Shown in pieces: positions 14,569 to 18,748 of a DNA stretch of 18,748 nt; position 1 is the first letter of the stretch; every line of letters starts with the position of its first letter. The stretch lies in NCBI GenBank assembly GCA_031290855.1, contig JAISLM010000023.1, positions 1-18,748 of the forward strand, read 5' to 3'. The DNA is from Spirochaetaceae bacterium. GTDB taxonomy: Bacteria; Spirochaetota; Spirochaetia; Treponematales; Breznakiellaceae. The notes beneath the pieces are model-generated. The model worked only from the letters and a program-made list of their open reading frames with translations. It had not been told where the DNA came from and did no database searches. The position numbers and the translations under genes are program-made.

Positions 14569-14598
14569 AAAAACGAGCCTCCGTGTCAAAGAGGCTCG
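14569..14598 (-). terminator. Riboswitch expression-platform terminator
   Basis: On the minus strand CGAGCCTC (14598-14591) pairs perfectly with GAGGCTCG (14581-14574) over a 9-base loop, followed by TTTTT (14573-14569). It lies about 60 bases after the aptamer, the normal place for a ligand-controlled terminator. A partial alternative pairing is possible between GAGAGG-type bases near 14630 and the 5' arm. Confidence 0.85.
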
Positions 14599-14658
14599 CC
14601 TAAGGCAATGTGGGCATCTGCGTCTGCTACCTCTCCGTCTAACCGCGGATCAATCAGC

Positions 14659-14896
14659 AATACTTCGGCAGACAATTCTTCTGGACTCGGGTTTCATCGC
14701 TTGGAAAGCCTTCCCGTAGATAACCGCCCGGCAACTACGTTGCCAATGCCTTATCCCAGTGACCTTTCGAAACCGCCCCCCATTGGGCGATCCCTATCCG
14801 CGCTCTACCTTACAGCGGCGTAACCGTGCCGGCGCGCATGGCCATAGGCCATCCGCCGGCGTTCCTTATTAAGCCCTCGCGGGCATCTGCCGTATT
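14659..14896 (-). promoter_or_regulatory. Cobalamin riboswitch-like RNA
   Basis: Read on the minus strand, the element opens with AATACGGCAGA (14896-14886) and closes with TCTGCC-GAA-GTATT (14672-14659), giving a paired P1 stem. Between them lie, in the order known for adenosylcobalamin aptamers, GGTCACTGGGAT (14764-14753, compare GCCACTG), GGGAAGGC (14715-14708) and the B12-box-like CCCGAGTCCAGA (14691-14680) leading to TCTGCC. The box is longer than usual, with an extra small hairpin. A consensus promoter stands just upstream and two terminators downstream. In known cases cobalamin binding stops expression of B12 synthesis or uptake genes. The first gene downstream on this strand is the TonB-receptor fusion, about 660 bases from the first terminator. 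The class assignment is by eye. Confidence 0.8.
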
Positions 14897-14937
14897 ACTT
14901 ATGGACTTGTAAAAGAACTTGAGCTTTTGTTAAGCCA

Positions 14938-14966
14938 AGATTAACACAGTTAATTTTTCCTGTCAA
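14938..14966 (-). promoter_or_regulatory. Sigma-70 promoter of the riboswitch transcript
   Basis: On the minus strand TTGACA (14966-14961), a 17-base spacer and TAATCT (14943-14938). This is the best consensus promoter in the window; transcription would start near 14930, about 35 bases before the aptamer. Confidence 0.85.
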
Positions 14967-15295
14967 GCGGATTTTTGGGGGAGCATCCGGCACCTTTGGC
15001 AGCGGGTTTTTCGGATTTTCCCGGATTTTCTTTTGAAAATTTACGGGTTCTTGCCGATAAAAATTTTTCTCCGTAAATTTTCCTCGTTAAATTCTCCTTC
15101 CCGTTTGCGATGCCGCCTTATTAAAACCGCGTGTGATTTTGCCCCGCGGGCTTGCGATTAACGCCTGAAGCTCATCTTTTAACGGTTTGTCCAGCGCCCG
15201 GCAATACGGCCGATAATTTAAGTAACTACTGATTAAATACAACCCTTCCGCGAAATAGTATGATATAATAATCAAAAAGGGAAGCAGGTGTAAAG
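14967..15295. other. A/T-rich intergenic stretch between riboswitch promoter and IS5 remnant
   Basis: No convincing gene. It contains tandem 10-mers (TCGGATTTTC, CCGGATTTTC at 15011-15030) and the inverted repeat at 15035-15082. A 62-codon minus-strand frame (15087-15275) has no ribosome binding site and no recognised family. The right part, with an extended -10 element TGATATAAT (15261-15269) and AGGTG before the ATG at 15296, is probably the promoter end of the IS5-type remnant. Confidence 0.45.
15035..15082. repeat. 12-base perfect inverted repeat
   Basis: GAAAATTTACGG (15035-15046) and CCGTAAATTTTC (15071-15082) are perfect complements, separated by 24 bases that contain AAAAATTTTT. It may form a cruciform or mark the edge of an inserted element. 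Confidence 0.6.
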
Positions 15296-15390
15296 ATGAA
15301 GCAGCAAACCTTCGCTGACATAGAATGCGCGAGCCGCAAGCGGCAAACCAAACGGGACGAATTCCTGAAAATCATGGACGAAATCATCCC
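15296..15390 (+). pseudogene. IS5-type transposase N-terminal fragment
   Basis: The ATG at 15296 opens MKQQTFADIECASRKRQTK, then RDEFLKIMDEIIP. This is a start I recognise from IS5-family transposases, which normally continue with W and the DDE core over about 300-400 more residues. Here the similarity stops at about 15390; the frame then runs into unrelated sequence and soon ends. AGGTG lies 5 bases before the ATG and an extended -10 element at 15261-15269, so the fragment keeps its own expression signals. The rest of the IS was lost where the DUF1848 fragment begins. Confidence 0.7.
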
Positions 15391-15930
15391 ATTGAAAAGA
15401 TTGATGCAGAACTTCATGAGTTCGCCGGCAAAGTCACTATCAGCTTTGTTGATGAGGATTGCCGGGGTGTGAAGAGCAATATTAAGGAACTGGCACTTCA
15501 GCCGTTCCCGTCAGAAACTCAAGCAGAACTCAGTGCGAGGCTCGCTGAGATTGCTCACGGCTACGGTCTTACCATAGACACCTGCGCTGAAAAAACAGAC
15601 CTACAGCAATATGGCATTGAACACGCTCGTTGCATTGATGACAGACTGTTGTCGAAGTTACTCAGCTGCCGCTTGAATGTCGACAAGGACAAGACACAGC
15701 GACTTGAATGTGGCTGTGTGGCAAGTATTGACATCGGTATGTATAGCACCTGCCGGAACGGTTGTTGCTATTGTTACGCAAACTACAGCCAGAACACGGT
15801 TGTTGGGAACTTCGAGAAACACAACCCGCTATCACCGCTTATTTCCGGTGAGGTTGGTGAGGATGACAAAATCAATGACCGTGTTGTCAAATCATGCAAG
15901 GACACTCAACGGAGTCTGTTTGATTATTAA
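15391..15930 (+). pseudogene. DUF1848 protein lacking its N-terminus
   Basis: From 15391 a different frame reads as the C-terminal 179 residues of a DUF1848 protein. It contains CRGVKSNIKELALQPFPSET, GIEHARCIDDRLLSKLL, then ECGCVASIDIGMYSTCRNGC followed by CYCYANYS, and ends with the Q.SLF-type tail. The Cys-rich GCxxS...CRNGCCYCYA block is the family's hallmark, resembling radical-SAM-type cluster ligands. Complete members are about 290-300 residues, so roughly the first third is missing, replaced by the IS5-type fragment with no gap. No start codon with a ribosome binding site exists in this frame. The HNH gene follows 39 bases later. Confidence 0.75.
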
Positions 15931-15969
15931 AATAGTGAGTTCATATTTTCTTGTGTGGGGTAAGAGATT

Positions 15970-16914
15970 ATGCAAGATATAACAATTAGTCGAGATAGAG
16001 TCGTTTTTATTAATCTTACCGAAATGGACGAGTATAATGGCCTTGAAGCCAACCTCAAAGGCGGTGGGGCTTTCATTGATCAAAACGGTTATGGTTACGA
16101 GGTCTATAATTTCAAAAACGACGGCGGCAAGTGCTACGGCTACACGCCGCCGCACAGCAAGATAAAGCTGTCAAGGATATCGAACGTGATAAGTCATGAT
16201 GCTCTGGGTGATTACATTGACGATGCCCTTGTGGTTTTCACTTGTTCCCGCAACCAATGTGGTCGGTTAGTCTGTGGTTTCTACCAACGCGCTCGCATCT
16301 ATGCAGAGCCAGTAACTGACAGCAGAAGCACGAGGGTGATTGATATCGATGGTCAGAGCATATTTGTCGCGTACAACATAATTTGCGATGCTGACGATGC
16401 CATTTTGATTAATCGGAAAGACCGTAGCCAAATTCTACCCCGCTCATCCGGGAAAAACGATGCCGGGCATGGGCACCACCAACTCTGGTATGCTGACAAA
16501 CCAAAATGCCAACGGCTCAAAAATGAGATGCTCGACTATGTGGAATATCTTATAAATCAGGCTCATGCTTGCGATGAGTTCAAATATCACCTACACAACG
16601 AAAGCCAAGTGTCAATCATGTCCACCAAGCAAATAAACAGGAGTCAAAAGGCAAAAGCGGAGTGCATTGCGTTGAAAGGGTGTCACTGTAATATTTGCGG
16701 GTTCGATTTTGAAAAGACATATGGCGAGTTAGGTAAAGAATACATTGAAGTTCACCACATTACACCTATTGGAGTTTTGTCAACGGCTGAAGGCTACGAA
16801 GGTACCGACCCGGAGAGAGATTTGATACCACTTTGCTCAAATTGCCACTCGATGATTCATAGGCGTAAAGTGCCGTATCAACCAGATGAGATTAAAGCCC
16901 TTATTGTCCGTTGA
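15970..16914 (+). CDS. HNH endonuclease (McrA-like) with unrecognised N-terminal domain, 314 aa
   Basis: Residues ~230-300 are a classic HNH nuclease. CHCNIC supplies a zinc CxxC (C240, C243), and EKTYGELGKEYIEVHHITPI supplies the catalytic His (H262/H263). DLIPLCSNCHSMIHRRK supplies the second CxxC (C289, C292), the Asn (N291) and the metal His. McrA-type enzymes restrict modified DNA. The first ~200 residues (VVFTCSRNQCGRLVCGFYQR and nearby strands) are not recognised; a PUA/EVE-type modified-base reader would be a reasonable guess, but I see no decisive motif. Complete and intact, unlike its neighbours. The ribosome binding site is weak (AAGAGA). Cytoplasmic; possibly cargo of the decayed element whose recombinase lies at 17093-18046. 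Confidence 0.8.
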   Translation: MQDITISRDRVVFINLTEMDEYNGLEANLKGGGAFIDQNGYGYEVYNFKNDGGKCYGYTPPHSKIKLSRISNVISHDALGDYIDDALVVFTCSRNQCGRLVCGFYQRARIYAEPVTDSRSTRVIDIDGQSIFVAYNIICDADDAILINRKDRSQILPRSSGKNDAGHGHHQLWYADKPKCQRLKNEMLDYVEYLINQAHACDEFKYHLHNESQVSIMSTKQINRSQKAKAECIALKGCHCNICGFDFEKTYGELGKEYIEVHHITPIGVLSTAEGYEGTDPERDLIPLCSNCHSMIHRRKVPYQPDEIKALIVR

Positions 16915-17028
16915 GCAATGGGTGTGTTCAAATTTAACGATTTGCATTGCCCGTGCCGATGTTTTCAAACATTTTGAAAAAGGCTGTTTTGATGGCGAGC
17001 GAAAGCACGAAAAAGCCCACTTGACCCA

Positions 17029-17056
17029 CCCCAACGAATCTGCGGATTCGTTGGGG
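17029..17056. repeat. Perfect 12-base hairpin downstream of HNH and recombinase genes
   Basis: CCCCAACGAATC (17029-17040), loop TGCG, GATTCGTTGGGG (17045-17056). It lies between two convergent genes (HNH ends 16914, recombinase ends 17093), so it may terminate both. There is no adjacent T run on the plus strand; on the minus strand a T run appears about 16 bases further on. The rest of 16915-17092 holds nothing recognised. Confidence 0.6.
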
Positions 17057-17092
17057 TCCCCGGGGCGGCGAACCGTAAGTTCCCCTTTTCAG

Positions 17093-18046
17093 TTAGGCGG
17101 AGACCTCCGCTCCGTTGCGGAAAGTGAATGCCATCGCGCCGTCCGTGGCAACCGTGACCTTGTCGACGACCGCAAGCCAGAGTGTCTCATCCCATTCGGT
17201 GAGGGCGAGCGACCGCTTCTCGATATCGAGGATAAAGATGTCAAGCGTCTTGGACTTGGCGAGCTGTTCCCGCTTCGCCGTCTACAGTTCGTCAACCCAT
17301 GCCGTCGCTTTGCGATGACGTTCGAGATGGCCGTTGTTGCGCTCGGTGAATTCTGCTTGCTTGACGGCTGTTCGGGCACTCTCGTAGATTGCCTTGCGTG
17401 ATAATTCAGCGATGACTTCTACCTCACGCCTCAACTCGGCGAGTTCAGCGTCAATAGCCGTGGCGTCGCAAAGCGCGGACTGTGCCATGCGGCAATCCTC
17501 AATCAAGCCGTCGCGGTTTTCCATCAGCTTATTTAATGCTGTCAGGAACCGTTCTTTGACCTCATCCTCGGTGGCGAAAGGCGTATCGCACTATTTGTCG
17601 CCTTTTCCTTTGTGCTTGTATTTTTCATTGCATTGGTAGATTTCCTTACGGTAGGCCTTGTCTGATTTGTAGCTACCCCAGACCTTTTTGCCGAAGTACC
17701 CGCCGCATTCGCCGCAGACTATTTTTCCTGAAAAAGAGCTTTTGCACCGCCCGATAGAACTACGCTTCTTTCGCCGTTCAATCTCCACCTGAACCACATC
17801 CCACTCGTCGGGGTCAACGATGGCGGGGTGGGAGTCCTCGACGTAGTATTGCTGAACCTGCCCCGTGTTTTTCACCATCTTCTTGGTGAGGGAATTGGCG
17901 AAGTAGTTTTTTTGCAGGAGGGCGTTGCCTTTATATTTTTCTTTTTGGAGAATGGACTGCGCCACGCAAGCCTGCCAGTTTTCTTTTCCCGCCGATGTCG
18001 GAATGCCGTGGTTGATGAGGCGTTTGGCGATGGCGGGCGAAGGCAA
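17093..18046 (-). pseudogene. Large serine recombinase fragment with two in-frame TAG codons
   Basis: In one continuous frame the sequence gives the recombinase domain (SPAIAKRLINHGIPTSAGKE, then YKGNALLQK), the PAIVDPDEWDVVQVEIERRK segment, a zinc ribbon (FSGKIVCGECGGYFG ... YQC) and a long coiled-coil. It closes with AVVDKVTVATDGAMAFTFRN and a TAA at 17095-17093. This is the C-terminal ~60% of a Tn4451/TnpX-like recombinase of integrative elements. The N-terminal catalytic Ser domain is absent. Two amber codons interrupt it, at 17593-17591 (directly before the last zinc Cys) and 17284-17282, with no frameshift. The 5' side abuts the IS30 fragment head-on near 18046. Non-functional as a recombinase. 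Confidence 0.85.
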
Positions 18047-18048
18047 GC

Positions 18049-18729
18049 GGGGAATGGGAAGGCAAGGCGACTGTGTGCGCCAAGACGCTGTACAACTACA
18101 TAGACAAGGGTTTGTTAACGACAAAAAACATAGACCTTGCGCTCAAAGTAAGGCGAAAGCCCAAGAAGGGGAGGGCAAGGAGAAACAAGAAGATATTGGG
18201 GGAAAGCATAGAGAAGCGGCCTGAAGCAGTAGAAGCAAGGGAAGAGGCGGGGCATTGGGAAATAGACTCGGCAATTGGGAAAAGCACGGACAAAACAGCG
18301 GCAATGACAATGGTCGAGCGCAAAACGCGAAAGCAAATAGCCGTAAAGCTTGACAGTCGCGGGAGCGCGGCGGTCGAGAAAGCAGCAAAGGAAATATGCG
18401 CCTCTTGCGGCAATATAGGCAAAGCGGCCTTTAAGAGCACAACAGGGGACAACGGGGCGGAATTTGCAGGGCTGAAAGGCGCGGTGGAATGCGCGGTATA
18501 TTTTTGCCATCCGTACGCAAGCTTTGAAAAGGGGACGGACGAGCGGCACAACGGGCTCTTGCGGCGATTTATAAAAAAGGGCGGGAGCATAGGCGAACTG
18601 GCGCCGGAGATCATAGAGATGGCGGCGGAGTGGAACGACAATCTGCCGAGGAAGATTTTAGGCTGCATGACGCCTGCGGAAGCGTTCGCGCAAGAGCTTA
18701 TGAAAATCAAAGAGGCAATCGCGGCATAA
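18049..18729 (+). pseudogene. IS30-family transposase lacking its N-terminus
   Basis: From about 18052 the frame reads EWEGKATVCAKTLYNYIDKG and continues through GHWEIDS, TTGDNGAEF and FEKGTDERHNGLLRRFIKKG, the three blocks of the IS30 DDE core. Numbered from GTG 18073, the likely catalytic residues are D65, D126 and E157, all present. The C-terminus (NDNLPRKILGCMTPAEAF) is also complete, ending at TAA 18729. Missing are the ~100-150 N-terminal residues with the helix-turn-helix that binds the IS ends. A GTG at 18073 could start translation but has no good ribosome binding site. The junction with the recombinase fragment is placed by eye within 18030-18050. Confidence 0.8.
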
Positions 18730-18748
18730 TCCCCTTGCCTAAGCCATG

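Noticed and set aside
14010..14570. 186-codon forward open frame between receptor and riboswitch
   Set aside because: It runs through repeats A and B and a terminator hairpin on the opposite strand; aromatic/Arg-rich content without any known motif.
14659..14896. RNase P RNA or tmRNA instead of a riboswitch
   Set aside because: The conserved RNase P blocks and a tmRNA tag frame are absent, while P1 pairing, CACTG, GGGAAGG and B12-box-like sequence occur in riboswitch order with a promoter and terminator around them.
15087..15275. 62-codon minus-strand frame before the IS5 fragment
   Set aside because: No ribosome binding site, no recognised motif, and it overlaps the probable IS promoter end.
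1..18748. CRISPR array, rRNA or tRNA genes
   Set aside because: No regularly spaced 25-40 base repeats and no tRNA or rRNA signatures were seen on either strand.

Overview
The window looks like chromosome of a diderm Firmicute (Negativicutes-like), by inference. It encodes outer-membrane machinery (an OmpH/Skp-type chaperone, a TonB-dependent receptor and an autotransporter barrel). Alongside these are Firmicute-type accessory genes (ICE-type sigma-like factor, large serine recombinase, IS30 and IS5 remnants) and strong AGGAGG ribosome binding sites. Most genes lie on the minus strand. No rRNA, tRNA or CRISPR array was seen.

Positions 1-3.8 kb are the remnant of an integrative/conjugative-type element: a 56-aa small protein, a sigma-70 region-4-like factor, a 65-aa small protein and a 627-aa ImmA/IrrE peptidase with a C-terminal HTH, with two intrinsic terminators between them. 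Positions 3.9-6.2 kb are housekeeping-like: an AlkA-type DNA glycosylase, a periplasmic OmpH-like chaperone and, divergently, an Rpn-family nuclease gene. The Rpn gene carries a strong internal ribosome binding site and start, and has lost a conserved active-site Asp. Positions 6.2-7.9 kb hold interspersed palindromic repeats and a CHAT (caspase-like) protein split over two frames.

Positions 8.0-15.0 kb are the most interesting part. Reading leftwards, a consensus sigma-70 promoter is followed by a cobalamin-riboswitch-like RNA, two intrinsic terminators and a long leader. Then comes a 1472-aa protein that appears to join an autotransporter (passenger plus 12-strand-type barrel) to a complete TonB-dependent receptor (plug plus barrel), followed 23 bp later by a 469-aa beta-propeller-like protein. 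By analogy with BtuB and the beta-propeller BtuG of Bacteroidetes, I propose a corrinoid-uptake operon of unusual architecture. The riboswitch-to-receptor link and the substrate are inferences.

Positions 15.2-18.7 kb are a mosaic of broken mobile DNA. An IS5-type transposase N-terminus runs directly into a decapitated DUF1848 gene. An intact HNH (McrA-like) endonuclease gene follows, then a serine recombinase fragment with two in-frame amber codons, which abuts a 5'-truncated IS30 transposase head-on.
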